Of a stretch of 64,000 nt of DNA, positions 1 to 12,306 are shown in pieces (positions within the stretch are counted from its first letter, which is position 1; each line of letters starts with the position of its first letter). Source of the stretch: Stomorhina lunata (lineage: Eukaryota > Arthropoda > Insecta > Diptera > Rhiniidae); contig OW121743.1 in assembly GCA_933228675.1 (NCBI GenBank), positions 98,023,998 through 98,087,997 of the forward strand, read 5' to 3'. Under the pieces are notes generated by a model, which was given only the letters and a program-made list of their open reading frames with translations, did not search any database and was not told the DNA's origin. The position numbers were made by a program, and so were the translations under genes.

Positions 1-940
1 AAAATTTTGTGTCGTAAAATTTTCTATAAAAAATTTTTGTGCCGAAAAAATTTCTATAAAAAATTTTATGTCAGAAAATTTTCTATAAAAAATTTTTATG
101 TCAAAAAACATATTTTTTTAAATTTTTATATCAAAAAATTTTTGTGTCGAAAATTTTTCTATAAAAAATTTTTATGTTTGAAAATTTTATGTCAAAAAAT
201 TTTATATAAAAAAATTTGTGCCAAAAAATTTTCTAAGAAATGATCTTATGTCCAAAAAACTTTTTGTGTCGAAAAATTTGTATGCCAAAATATTTTCTAT
301 AAAAAATTTTTATGTCAAAAAATTTTCTAAAAAAGATTTTTATATCGAAAATTTTTTTGTAAAAAATGTTTGTGTCGAAAAATTTTCTATAAAAAATTTT
401 TAAGTCGGAAAATTTTCCATAAAAAATTTTTATTTCAGAAAATTTTCTAAAAAAAAATTTTATGTCGAAAAATTTTCTATAAAAAGACCCTATGTCCATA
501 AATTATATACTTATATAAAAAATTTTTGTATCGAAAAATTTTCTATCAAAAAGATCTTATGTCCAAAAATTTTTGTGTCGAAAAATTGTCTATAAAAAAT
601 TTATATGTCAAAATATTTTCTATAAAACATTTTTATGTCAAAAAATTTTCTATAAAAAATTTTTGTGTCGAAAAATTTTCTATAAAAATTTTTTATGTCG
701 AAAAATTTTCTAAAAGTAATTTTTATGTCGAAAAATTGCCTAAAAAGTATTTATTCGATAATTTTCTATGAAATTATTTGGATAAATTTTCTATAAAAAG
801 TTTTATATCGAAAAATTTTCTATTAAAAACGTTTACATAAATAAATTCTTTATTAATGCGATATTAAGATATTTCATCTTAAATTTTATAAAAAACTATA
901 TATCAAACAATTTTCTTTAAAAATGTTTAAGTATCCAAAA
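1..940 (+). repeat. Satellite array, orientation A (about 30-bp unit)
   Basis: Diverged tandem repeats with a unit near 30 bp, recognisable by the recurring blocks GTCGAAAAATTTTC and TATAAAAAATTTTTAT. The array enters from outside the window and decays after about 840. The reverse complement of this unit closely resembles the 28-bp satellite at 4990-11595, so the two are related arrays in opposite orientation. Apparent reading frames rich in K, F, Y and I on both strands come from the repeat and are not genes. Confidence 0.9.
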
Positions 941-2119
941 ATTTTATATTGCAAAGTATATAAAAAAATAATTTTCCTACTGCTTGGTCCTATAAACTTA
1001 TACTATACCTTCGGGATACTGATATATGTATCTAATATATCAGTAGCGTAGTTCCTTTAATAATCACTGCTAATTATCCTTCTCTAGCCTAAGGTTCTAA
1101 TAATTAAAAATCAATCACTAATAAATAAAAAATAAACTCAAAATTGCTTTATTGACACTTCGATAACCATAAGGTCATGCATAACTTACGAAACAATTTA
1201 AATCTCCTCCCCAACAATTAACCTTAGACAATGAAATTATAAAAGTACGTTAGGGTGACCATTTTAAAAAGGCGATAGTTGTGGGCAGTTGGTTTGATCT
1301 CTTTGTTAAGTGGCATGATGTTAGAAAGTGTCAGAAATATGTTGGCACTCTGTGCTGTGTAAGAAACGCTGAAAGCCATTTTTGTAGGCACTCCGTTTTA
1401 TAAATTTCTTTGTTTTATTTTTTTTGGTTGAAACAGAAATTAGGGCTAAACATTTTGCAACTGTTAATTCATGTAAGAGCCAAACATTAATATTCTTGTG
1501 TATTCTACTGAGCGAAGTACATTTTTAGCAATAAAAAAAAATCAATCATTAAAAACCACTTTAATAATCTTTAGCCTAAAGGTCGTTTAAAAATTATAAA
1601 GGGTTTGCCATCTTCCCACATTTCATACAATTTAAAAATTTTAAATTTATTATTATAGTTTTTATATACTTTTATCGTTTATGTTTATCAAAATGAAAAT
1701 TACATATAAAATTACATTTATATCGCAAAAAATTTTTACATAAGGATTTCCTTTGTTTGTATTTTATCGTAACTAATTTAAGAAACTTAAAAAAAAAATT
1801 TTCAAAAAAAAAATTTTTTTTTAAAAAATAAAAAATTTTCAAAAAAAAAAAACAAAAATTGAAAAAAAATAATATATGAAAAAATTAAAAATAATTAATT
1901 TCCATACAATACAAAAAGTACTAAGAGAGGGGACATAAAAGTACTAATTGTCGTAATAGTTATTACTAAATATTTTAAGGGGAAGGGGGATCTTAACAAT
2001 AAATTTAAGATACTTTTAGTTTTATGATGAGCATTTAATTGGTTTTTTTGTTTGAGTTCTCAAGTAAGAGGCAGAAAGAGGCACAGGAATGGGTTAAGTT
2101 AGGGGATTTTAGTAGTTTC
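941..2119. other. 3' flank of gene copy 1 (duplicated, non-coding)
   Basis: Non-repetitive AT-rich sequence that matches 17065-18322 almost base for base, with small indels; the poly-A/T-rich part near 1790-1880 is shorter here than at 17830-18060. It contains the 3' untranslated and downstream region of the gene copy whose stop codon is at 2120-2122 on the minus strand. A TTAGGGTGACC motif at about 1249 recurs near 17343 with one change, and again at the ends of the satellite block 29498-31304. No RNA gene seen. Confidence 0.7.
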
Positions 2120-3904
2120 TTACAATAATGTTCCTGGTTTTCTTAAAGGCAATCGCCTTCTTTGACCTAATAGACCCAAACCGCGAGTTTGTTGTTTGGT
2201 AGTAGTCTCTGCTTCTTCTGTTGTTTCATCCTTAGCAGCTTCTTCGTGGACGGTGGCAGAAGCTTCTTCCTTGGATTCAGTTTCTTCGCCTGAAGCAGCA
2301 GGGACTTCCTCAGCGGGAGCTTCTGTAAAAGTAAATAAATAAATAAATAAAAAACAAGTAAGAAAAGCTATAGTCGTTCAAGCACGACTATATGATACCC
2401 TTCACTACTAAGGTTAAATATGTACCTACAGTTTAACATATTGAGCCCTTAGATTAAAAAGATCGCAAGCGACAGGAAAAGTATTGATCGTAAGAGACAA
2501 AAAATCTTTACTAAACAAAAACGGGGAATGTTTTGGTGCATAACATTTTTGTTATTTGTTAGTTTGCTACTTTCGGCAAACTAAAAAGTTTAAAAGTTAT
2601 GGTGTATGAAGCTTTTAGTTTTACTTCAATAACTTTTAAACTACTGGCCGGATTGTGGAGCAATATGCAGAAATCTTCCAAAGGGTAGTCGGAGTTTTAG
2701 ACCAATTTTAAAAAAACATGTCAATTTTTAGCCCAGTGGGTCAAAGTTGATCACCTTGTATATAAAACCTTTTGGTCCGTATAACTTTCGCAAATATAAA
2801 CCTATAGAAAAGATTTTTACACGTTCGAAAAATACTTAAGAAAGAAAGAAAAATATGCTTATTGTACTACGCTAGCTCTAATAGTTTAAGAGATATTTAA
2901 CGAAATGTCGTTTACGATTATTTTAATCTATATGTACTATTTTTAAAAAATTTCGAGATTTAAGTAGATTTATGTCATTTCCGGCTAAGGGCCTGATATG
3001 GGAGCTACGGTCAACTGAGGATCTATTGTTACTAAATTTCGGTTATTGGTTTATATTTACAAAATATTTATCTGTGCAAATTTAAGTAATAAAATGCATT
3101 TATCTTTAGTTTTATAAGCTTTTTTGTGCTTTTCTGGGTATTTAAACTACTTTTGAGAATGTGTCTTGTACGGGAGGTATGGTCAAATATAGTTCGATTC
3201 CGCGATCATTATTAGTATAACGAGACTTGCCTCTTGTTTCAGCTTCTTCACCATCCTCTGCAGCAGCGGTGGTCTTGGTCTTGCCATCTTCAGCGTCTTC
3301 ATCTTCGTAGTAGTAAACATATTCGTATTCATAATCTTGACCATTGGGTCCCTTTTTGATTTCAATACGTGACTTCTTGTTGTTCTCGGTTCCGGCTGTT
3401 TCCAAAGGAATCGATTGATCTACAAAGCCAACATTAATATCATCATCATCATCTTTATCCAAATCAGCCTTTGTTACGGGAGCACTGGTGTTTAGAACAT
3501 TGACTGGAGCTACTGGAGCTTCAGTAGCTACTTTCAATTCCTTTTCTTTCTTGGCTTCTTCAATTTTATTTTCTTCTTCCTTGATGACAGCATCTACTTC
3601 ATCCTTAATCATTTCCAATTCTGCCTCTTCAATGACACGTTTAGCTTCTATGCTTTTCATAATATCTTCATTGAGTTCGGGGTTCTCTTTGGTGGGCAAG
3701 AGATTCATGTTTCCAACATCATAATGATTGATTTTGTGAGAGGTTTGGAAAGCATCGTCACCCAATTCTTCGGGACGTTTGTGTGATGTTTCGAAAGACA
3801 CTGAAGACTCAACACGTACCTCGCTGGGCATCACTGTGGGCATAACATCGGAATCGATATCGTTATCGGCTAAGGCTACACTTGCCACAAGGCATACAAG
3901 GAAT
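2120..3904 (-). pseudogene. Truncated duplicate of the secreted Thr/acidic repeat protein gene (copy 1)
   Basis: Partial copy of the gene at 18323-22141. What remains is the 5' part of exon 2 (3904 down to the junction near 3202) and the terminal exon (2322-2120, 203 nt, same length and stop as copy 2). Exon 2 begins at a good acceptor (TTTCAG before 3904) and encodes the end of a signal peptide (FLVCLVASVALA), the acidic region, the KGPNGQDYEYEYVYYYEDED motif and RGKSRYTN. It then runs out of homology and ends after about 20 unrelated residues at a stop at 3142. The middle of the gene (rest of exon 2, exons 3 and 4, part of the last intron) is missing: left homology ends near 3193 (equals 19307), right homology resumes near 3202 (equals 21418), a loss of about 2.11 kb. 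Relative to copy 2 it also lacks an 8-residue in-frame stretch (24 bp) after PELN. The remaining frames are open, so the deletion may be young, or a short secreted peptide of about 250 residues may still be made. I favour pseudogene. Confidence 0.8.
2352..3193 (-). mobile_element. INE-like element in last intron of copy 1, cut by the deletion
   Basis: Starts with ACAAGTAAGAAAAGCTATAG and then GATACCCTTCACTACTAAGG, the reverse complement of the 3' end of the INE-like elements elsewhere in the window. The same insertion is in the same intron of copy 2 (18553-19668). Its other end is missing because the 2.1-kb deletion breakpoint lies inside it. An internal stretch (about 2560-2840) is related to 63120-63300. 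Confidence 0.7.
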
Positions 3905-4060
3905 CTGAAATGGAGAAAAGGGTTTTTATTATAATTATGTTTGTAATCAAAGGATTTCAATAAAATTTTTAAGACCTTTTCAAGTTTACCAGTTATCACA
4001 CAAAATTGTGTAACATTTTTATTTTTAAAACTATTTGACTTTCAAACGTGAGATTGAATG
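3905..4060 (-). other. 5' flank/intron 1 remnant of copy 1
   Basis: Sequence upstream of exon 2 that still matches 22142-22320. Homology between the copies fades at about 4060. Exon 1, which must supply the start codon and the first two bases of the split codon before the phenylalanine, is not recognised here. Confidence 0.5.
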
Positions 4061-4989
4061 ACTAATAATTAATTTTAAATTAACAAAACCTACTAAAATA
4101 TTGACAGTCAAACATTTTGTAGTTAACGATTTGATACAAATTTTTATTTTGAAAGTGGGTTAAGTCCCATGTATTTTTCAATTTAAAAATAAAAATTTCA
4201 AATTTATTTGTTTTGAAAGTGGATTAAGTCCAATAAATTTTTAATTTCAAATGGAAATGTTTCTTTAAGATTGTTTTTATTGTAATGTTAAAGGCCGGAA
4301 ACTTTTTTCAAATAGGTTTACCGGTTTATTCTAAGGTACTTTGAAATAGTTAAATTTTACTATTTAATTTCATAATTTGTTTATTAAATTTTATTTTCTT
4401 AGGACCATGAATAATACTTACAGTTTCTTTGTCTTATTGCTTAATATGAATGTGGAGTAACTCCCTCATTGGGTTAGGAAATCCCGAGAGATTTAACAAC
4501 AATATTTTTTCACAAATTTTGTAAATCTTTTTATTTTGTATAACACATCCAAAATGTTATTAACATATTCATGTTAGTAACATTTTTAAAGCTTTGTTTA
4601 TTGGGTTTTAAACCCTGCTAAGTAGTCGCAATTCACTGATCACCAAAAAAGTTAAATGTTAATGTTTTGATTAGCATATTGAGCCCTATCAAAGAAGAAA
4701 ACTGTAAAGTAATGAATTTGGGGATTTTAATTACATTAAATTGTTTCAGTAAATTCTAGAGTGAAAATTATCTTGAAGATGCAGAACTTTGTGTTAAATT
4801 AAATCGTGACAGTTGTTATTTTAGCTTTTGTTGACTTAAAATAGTTCTCCTAATTTTATCATTGCTTTGGTCATTGCCTGCTGTAGGGGCAGCTATGAAC
4901 TAATTCTTACAAGTTTGTAGTTGATGTAAACCCGTTTTAAAGCGTTACTGAATTTTGATTTTTTTTACCCTTCAAGAGGTCTTTTTGAA
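4061..4989. other. AT-rich intergenic sequence; nothing identified
   Basis: No gene or RNA recognised. A short local repetition around 4140-4250 contains AAAGTGGRTTAAGTCC twice. The last 120 bp (about 4912-5025, with GTTTTAAAGCGTTACTGAA) are repeated directly on the far side of the satellite at about 11630-11745. Confidence 0.5.
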
Positions 4990-7900
4990 AATGAGGTTTG
5001 AAAAATTTGTGTAATTTTTTTTAAATTTTTTATAAAAAATTTTCGGTATAACATTTTTTACACAAATTTTTCGGTACAAAATTTCTTATACAAATTTTCA
5101 ATATAAAATTTTTTATACAAAATATTCGATATAAAATGTGTTATCGAAAACTTTCGGTATAAAATTTGTTACGAAAAATTTTCAGTATAAAATCTGTTAT
5201 TAAAATTTTAGGTAAGATTTAATTTAATAAAATTTTTTATAGAAAATTTTTGGGTATAAAATTTTTTATTGGAAATTTTTAGTATAACATTTTTACACAA
5301 AATTTTTGGTGTACAATTTTTTATAAAAAATTTTCGGTATCAAATTTTTTACACAAAAGTTTCGGTACAAAATTATTTATAGAAAATTTTCGGTACAAAA
5401 TTTTTTATAGAAAATTTTCGGTACAAAATTTTTTATAGAAAATTTTCGGTACAAAATTTTTTATAGAAAATTTTCGGTACAAAATTTTTTATAGAAAATT
5501 TTCGGTACAAAATTTTTTATAGAAAATTTTCGGTACAAAATTTTTTATAGAAAATTTTCGGTACAAAATTTTTTATAGAAAATTTTCGGTACAAAATTTT
5601 TTATAGAAAATTTTCGGTACAAAATTTTTTATAGAAAATTTTCGGTACAAAATTTTTTATAGAAAATTTTCGGTACAAAATTTTTTATAGAAAATTTTCG
5701 GTACAAAATTTTTTATAGAAAATTTTCGGTACAAAATTTTTTATAGAAAATTTTCGGTACAAAATTTTTTATAGAAAATTTTCGGTACAAAATTTTTTAT
5801 AGAAAATTTTCGGTACAAAATTTTTTATAGAAAATTTTCGGTACAAAATTTTTTATAGAAAATTTTCGGTACAAAATTTTTTATAGAAAATTTTCGGTAC
5901 AAAATTTTTTATAGAAAATTTTCGGTACAAAATTTTTTATAGAAAATTTTCGGTACAAAATTTTTTATAGAAAATTTTCGGTACAAAATTTTTTATAGAA
6001 AATTTTCGGTACAAAATTTTTTATAGAAAATTTTCGGTACAAACTATTTTATAGAAAATTTTCGGTACAAACTATTTTATAGAAAATTTTTGGTACAAAA
6101 TTTTTTATAGAAAATTTTTGGTACAAAATTTTTTATAGAAAATTTTCGGTACAAATTTTTTTTATAGAAAATTTTCGGTACAAAATTTTTTATAGAAAAT
6201 TTTCGGTACAAAATTTTTTATAGAAAATTTTCGGTACAAAATTTTTTATAGAAAATTTTCGGTACAAAATTTTTTATAGAAAATTTTCGGTAAAAAATTT
6301 TTTATAGAAAATTTTCGGTACAAAATTTTTTATAGAAAATTTTCGGTACAAAATTTTTTATAGAAAATTTTCGTTACAAAATTTTTTTGTAGAAAATTTT
6401 CGGTACAAAATTTTTTATAGAAAATTTTCGGTACAAAATTTTTTATAGAAAATTTTCGGTACAAAATTTTTTATAGAAAATTTTCGGTACAAAATTTTTT
6501 ATAGAAAATTTTCGGTACAAAATTTTTTATAGAAAATTTTCGGTACAAAATTTTTTATAGAAAATTTTCGGTACAAAATTTTTTATAGAAAATTTTCGGT
6601 ACAAAATTTTTTATAAAAAATTTTCGGTACAAAATTTTTTATAGAAAATTTTCGGTACAAAATTTTTTATAGAAAATTTTCGGTACAATATTTTTTATAG
6701 AAAATTTTCGGTACAAAATTTTTTATAGAAAATTTTCGGTACAAAATTTTTTATAGAAAATTTTCGGTACAAAATTTTTTATAGAAAATTTTCGGTACAA
6801 AATTTTTTATAGAAAATTTTCGGTACAAAATTTTTTATAGAAAATTTTCGGTACAAAATTTTTTATAGAAAATTTTCGGTACAAAATTTTTTATAGAAAA
6901 TTTTCGGTACAAAATTTTTTATAGAAAATTTTCGGTACAAAATTTTTTATAGAAAATTTTCGGTACAAAATTTTTTATAGAAAATTTTCGGTACAAAATT
7001 TTTTATAGAAAATTTTCGGTACAAAATTTTTTTATAGAAAATTTTCGGTACAAAATTTTTTTATAGAAAATTTTCGGTACAAAATTTTTTTATAGAAAAT
7101 TTTCGGTACAAAATTTTTTTATAGAAAATTTTCGGTACAAAATTTTTTTATAGAAAATTTTCGGTACAAAATTTTTTATAGAAAATTTTCGGTACAAAAT
7201 TTTTTATAGAAAATTTTCGGTACAAAATTTTTTATAGAAAATTTTCGGTACAAAATTTTTTATAGAAAATTTTCGGTACAAAATTTTTTATAGAAAATTT
7301 TCGGTACAAAATTTTTTATAGAAAATTTTCGGTACAAAATTTTTTATAGAAAATTTTCGGTACAAAATTTTTTATAGAAAATTTTCGGTACAAAATTTTT
7401 TATAGAAAATTTTCGGTACAAAATTTTTTATAGAAAATTTTCGGTACAAAATTTTTTATAGAAAATTTTCGGTACAAAATTTTTTATAGAAAATTTTCGG
7501 TACAAAATTTTTTATAGAAAATTTTCGGTACAAAATTTTTTATAGAAAATTTTCGGTACAAAATTTTTTATAGAAAATTTTCGGTACAAAATTTTTTATA
7601 GAAAATTTTCGGTACAAAATTTTCGGTACAAAATTTTTTATAGAAAATTTTCGGTACAAAATTTTTTATAGAAAATTTTCGGTACAAAATTTTTTATAGA
7701 AAATTTTCGGTACAAAATTTTTTTATAGAAAATTTTCGGTACAAAATTTTTTTATAGAAAATTTTCGGTACAAAATTTTTTTATAGAAAATTTTCGGTAC
7801 AAAATTTTTTATAGAAAATTTTCGGTACAAAAATTTTTTATAGAAAATTTTCGGTACAAAAATTTTTTATAGAAAATTTTCGGTACAAAATTTTTTATAG

Positions 7901-10900
7901 AAAATTTTCGGTACAAAATTTTTTATAGAAAATTTTCGGTACAAAATTTTTTATAGAAAATTTTCGGTCCAAAATTTTTTATAGAAAATTTTCGGTACAA
8001 AATTTTTTATAGAAAATTTTCGGTACAAAATTTTTTATAGAAAATTTTCGGTACAAAATTTTTTATAGAAAATTTTCGGTACAAAATTTTTTATAGAAAA
8101 TTTTCGGTACAAAATTTTTTATAGAAAATTTTCGGTACAAAATTTTTTATAGAAAATTTTCGGTACAAAATTTTTTATAGAAAATTTTCGGTACAAAATT
8201 TTTTATAGAAAATTTTCGGTACAAAATTTTTTATAGAAAATTTTCAGTACAAAATTTTTTATAGAAAATTTTCGGTACAAAATTTTTTATAGAAAATTTT
8301 CGGTACAAAATTTTTTATAGAAAATTTTCGGTACAAAATTTTTTATAGAAAATTTTCGGTACAAAATTTTTTATAGAAAATTTTCGGTACAAAATTTTTT
8401 ATAGAAAATTTTCGGTACAAAATTTTTTATAGAAAATTTTCGGCACAAAATTTTTTATAGAAAATTTTCGGTACAAAATTTTTTATAGAAAATTTTCGGT
8501 ACAAAATTTTTTATAGAAAATTTTCGGTACAAACTATTTTATAGAAAATTTTCGGTACAAAATTTTTTATAGAAAATTTTCGGTACAAAATTTTTTTATA
8601 GAAAATTTTCGGTACAAAATTTTTTTATAGAAAATTTTCGGTACAAAATTTTTTATAGAAAATTTTCGGTACAAAAATTTTTTATAGAAAATTTTCGGTA
8701 AAAAATTTTTTATAGAAAATTTTCGGTACAAAATTTTTTATAGAAAATTTTCGGTACAAAATTTTTTATAGAAAATTTTCGGTACAAAATTTTTTATAGA
8801 AAATTTTCGGTACAAAATTTTTTATAGAAAATTTTCGGTACAAAATTTTTTATAGAAAATATTCGGTACAAAATTTTTTATAGAAAATTTTCGGTACAAA
8901 ATTTTTTATAGAAAATTTTCGGTACAAAATTTTTTATAGAAAATTTTCGGTACAAACTATTTTATAGAAAATTTTCGGTACAAAATTTTTTATAGAAAAT
9001 TTTCGGTACAAAATTTTTTTATAGAAAATTTTCGGTACAAAATTTGTTATAGAAAATTTTCGGTACAAAAATTTTTTATAGAAAATTTTCGGTACAAAAT
9101 TTGTTATAGAAAATTTTCGGTACAAAAATTTTTTATAGAAAATTTTCGGTACAAAATTTTTTATAGAAAATTTTCGGTACAAAATTTTTTATAGAAAATT
9201 TTCGGTACAAAATTTTTTATAGAAAATTTTCGGTATAAAATTTTTTATAGAAAATTTTCGGTACAAAATTTTTTATAGAAAATTTTCGTTACAAAATTTT
9301 TTTGTAGAAAATTTTCGGTACAAAATTTTTTATAGAAAATTTTCGGTACAAAATTTTTTATAGAAAATTTTCGGTACAAAATTTTTTATAGAAAATTTTC
9401 GGTGCAAAATTTTCGGTACAAAATTTTTTATAGAAAATTTTCGGTACAAAATTTTTTATAGAAAATTTTCGGTACAAAATTTTTTATAGAAAATTTTCGG
9501 TCCAAAATTTTTTATAGAAAATTTTCGGTACAAAATTTTTTATAGAAAATTTTCGGTACAAAATTTTTTATAGAAAATTTTCGGTACAAAATTTTTTATA
9601 GAAAATTTTCGGTACAAAAATTTTTTATAGAAAATTTTCGGTACAAAAATTTTTTATAGAAAATTTTCGGTACAAAATTTTTTATAGAAAATTTTCGGTA
9701 CAAAATTTTTTATAGAAAATTTTCGGTACAAAATTTTTTATAGAAAATTTTCGGTCCAAAATTTTTTATAGAAAATTTTCGGTACAAAATTTTTTATAGA
9801 AAATTTTCGGTACAAAATTTTTTATAGAAAATTTTCGGTACAAAATTTTTTATAGAAAATTTTCGGTACAAAATTTTTTATAGAAAATTTTCGGTACAAA
9901 ATTTTTTATAGAAAATTTTCGGTACAAAATTTTTTATAGAAAATTTTCGGTACAAAATTTTTTATAGAAAATTTTCGGTACAAAATTTTTTATAGAAAAT
10001 TTTCAGTACAAAATTTTTTATAGAAAATTTTCGGTACAAAATTTTTTATAGAAAATTTTCGGTACAAAATTTTTTATAGAAAATTTTCGGTACAAAATTT
10101 TTTATAGAAAATTTTCGGTACAAAATTTTTTATAGAAAATTTTCGGTACAAAATTTTTTATAGAAAATTTTCGGTACAAAATTTTTTATAGAAAATTTTC
10201 GGTACAAAATTTTTTATAGAAAATTTTCGGCACAAAATTTTTTATAGAAAATTTTCGGTACAAAATTTTTTATAGAAAATTTTCGGTACAAAATTTTTTA
10301 TAGAAAATTTTCGGTACAAACTATTTTATAGAAAATTTTCGGTACAAAATTTTTTATAGAAAATTTTCGGTACAAAATTTTTTTATAGAAAATTTTCGGT
10401 ACAAAATTTTTTTATAGAAAATTTTCGGTACAAAATTTTTTATAGAAAATTTTCGGTACAAAAATTTTTTATAGAAAATTTTCGGTAAAAAATTTTTTAT
10501 AGAAAATTTTCGGTACAAAATTTTTTATAGAAAATTTTCGGTACAAAATTTTTTATAGAAAATTTTCGGTACAAAATTTTTTATAGAAAATTTTCGGTAC
10601 AAAATTTTTTATAGAAAATTTTCGGTACAAAATTTTTTATAGAAAATATTCGGTACAAAATTTTTTATAGAAAATTTTCGGTACAAAATTTTTTATAGAA
10701 AATTTTCGGTACAAAATTTTTTATAGAAAATTTTCGGTACAAACTATTTTATAGAAAATTTTCGGTACAAAATTTTTTATAGAAAATTTTCGGTACAAAA
10801 TTTTTTTATAGAAAATTTTCGGTACAAAATTTGTTATAGAAAATTTTCGGTACAAAAATTTTTTATAGAAAATTTTCGGTACAAAATTTGTTATAGAAAA

Positions 10901-11595
10901 TTTTCGGTACAAAAATTTTTTATAGAAAATTTTCGGTACAAAATTTTTTATAGAAAATTTTCGGTACAAAATTTTTTATAGAAAATTTTCGGTACAAAAT
11001 TTTTTATAGAAAATTTTCGGTATAAAATTTTTTATAGAAAATTTTCGGTACAAAATTTTTTATAGAAAATTTTCGTTACAAAATTTTTTTGTAGAAAATT
11101 TTCGGTACAAAATTTTTTATAGAAAATTTTCGGTACAAAATTTTTTATAGAAAATTTTCGGTACAAAATTTTTTATAGAAAATTTTCGGTGCAAAATTTT
11201 CGGTACAAAATTTTTTATAGAAAATTTTCGGTACAAAATTTTTTATAGAAAATTTTCGGTACAAAATTTGTTATAGAAAATTTTCGGTACAAAATTTTTT
11301 ATAGAAAATTTTCGGTACAAAATTTTTTATAGAAAATTTTCGGTACAAAATTTTTTATAGAAAATTTTCGGTACAAAATTTTTTATAGAAAATTTTCGGT
11401 ACAAAATTTTTTAAAGAAAATTTTCGGTACAAAATTTTTTATAGAAAATTTTCAGTACAACATTTTTTATAGAAAACTTTTGGTACAAAATTTTTTATAG
11501 AAAATTTTCGTTACAAAATTTGTTTGTAGAAAATTTTCGGTAAAAAATTTTAAAAAATTGTTTATAGAAAATTTTTGGTATAAATATTTCTTCCT
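4990..11595 (-). repeat. Large homogeneous 28-bp satellite array (type B)
   Basis: About 6.6 kb of tandem 28-bp units, nearly identical over 5380-11450 and degenerate at both edges. The unit is two A4T4 blocks exactly 14 bp apart, separated alternately by the six-base hinges TTATAG and CGGTAC, so it is a dimer of a 14-bp half-unit. Sparse variants act as markers: CAAACTATTTT, CGGTCC, CGGCAC, CAGTAC, extra A or T in the runs, and half-length units at about 7611, 9401 and 11188. They show a higher-order repeat of 1,787 bp. It is flanked by imperfect direct repeats of about 115 bp (4912-5025 and 11630-11745). Minus-strand reading frames at 8934-9182 and 10721-10969 are byproducts of the repeat. 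Confidence 0.97.
7611..11187 (-). repeat. Two copies of a 1,787-bp higher-order repeat within the satellite
   Basis: Variant monomers recur at a fixed distance: CGGTCC at 7965 and 9752, CGGCAC at 8441 and 10228, the 249-bp stretch 8934 and 10721, and the half-unit with GGTGC at 9401 and 11188, all 1,787 bp apart. CAGTAC (8245, 10004) is offset by one monomer. Copy I is about 7611-9400 and copy II about 9401-11187. Confidence 0.85.
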
Positions 11596-12306
11596 TTTTC
11601 TGAAAAAGTACTTATCATGTGCCCTCTTCAGTATGTAGTTGATTCAAAATCGACTTAAATTTTGTTTTAAAGATAAAGCGTTACTGAATTTTGAAGACAT
11701 CTTTTTGAAAACGTGGTTTACAAAAATTGTGTAATTTTTGCTACATGTTTTTTCATAGAAAATTAGTAAATTTTGAATTTTTCTTGCAGTTAAGAAGATT
11801 TTGGAATCTTGGAAGGTTGCTAATGTAATCGGTGGGTAACTTTTGTAACTTCGGTTAAAATTTTACTCTAGCTTTCTTATTAGTAAATTTACATAAAGCT
11901 TTACTTGTTGGCTAGCCGAATCAGAAAGTCATAGATCGATCGGCATATAAAGGTGGCCGATAAATAAATAAATTTCTAAGAGTTACAAACATTAAAAAAA
12001 ACAATATAACCTTCCCAGTTGTAGTGGTAGTGAAGGGTAGATAAAGGCAAACACACCACTGTGCGGTGCTGTGTTGATAAAATTACACACAAAAACTTTA
12101 TTAATGATCAAAGTGTACAGCAAAGTTATAAACCTTTTACATAGATAGTGTAAAAGCTTTAGTGCTTTCATAATAACAATATTATTAAAGTGCAATTTTA
12201 TACTGAATTATAAATATCAAGTGGTATAACATTAAGAGAATTATAAAATAAGTAAAAATTTTGGTCGTCTAAAAATTGATATCGAACTTCAAAGCAAACG
12301 ATCAGT
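11596..12306. other. Spacer between satellite and odorant receptor; 3' region of the receptor
   Basis: 11630-11745 is the right-hand direct repeat flanking the satellite. 11746-12306 is unique AT-rich sequence downstream of the receptor stop codon (minus strand) and probably holds its 3' untranslated region. No clear second gene; the short open frame at 11992-12195 has no recognisable features. Confidence 0.5.

Noticed and set aside
1..800. Several K/F/Y-rich open frames on both strands
   Set aside because: Satellite-derived, with the same sequence pattern on both strands and no start, splice or domain evidence.
8934..9182. 82-codon minus-strand open frame, identical to one at 10721-10969
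   Set aside because: It is the 28-bp satellite read through three frames; the identity reflects the 1,787-bp higher-order repeat, not a protein family.
4990..11595. CRISPR-like regular repeats
   Set aside because: There are no unique spacers; units are directly contiguous and the genome is eukaryotic.
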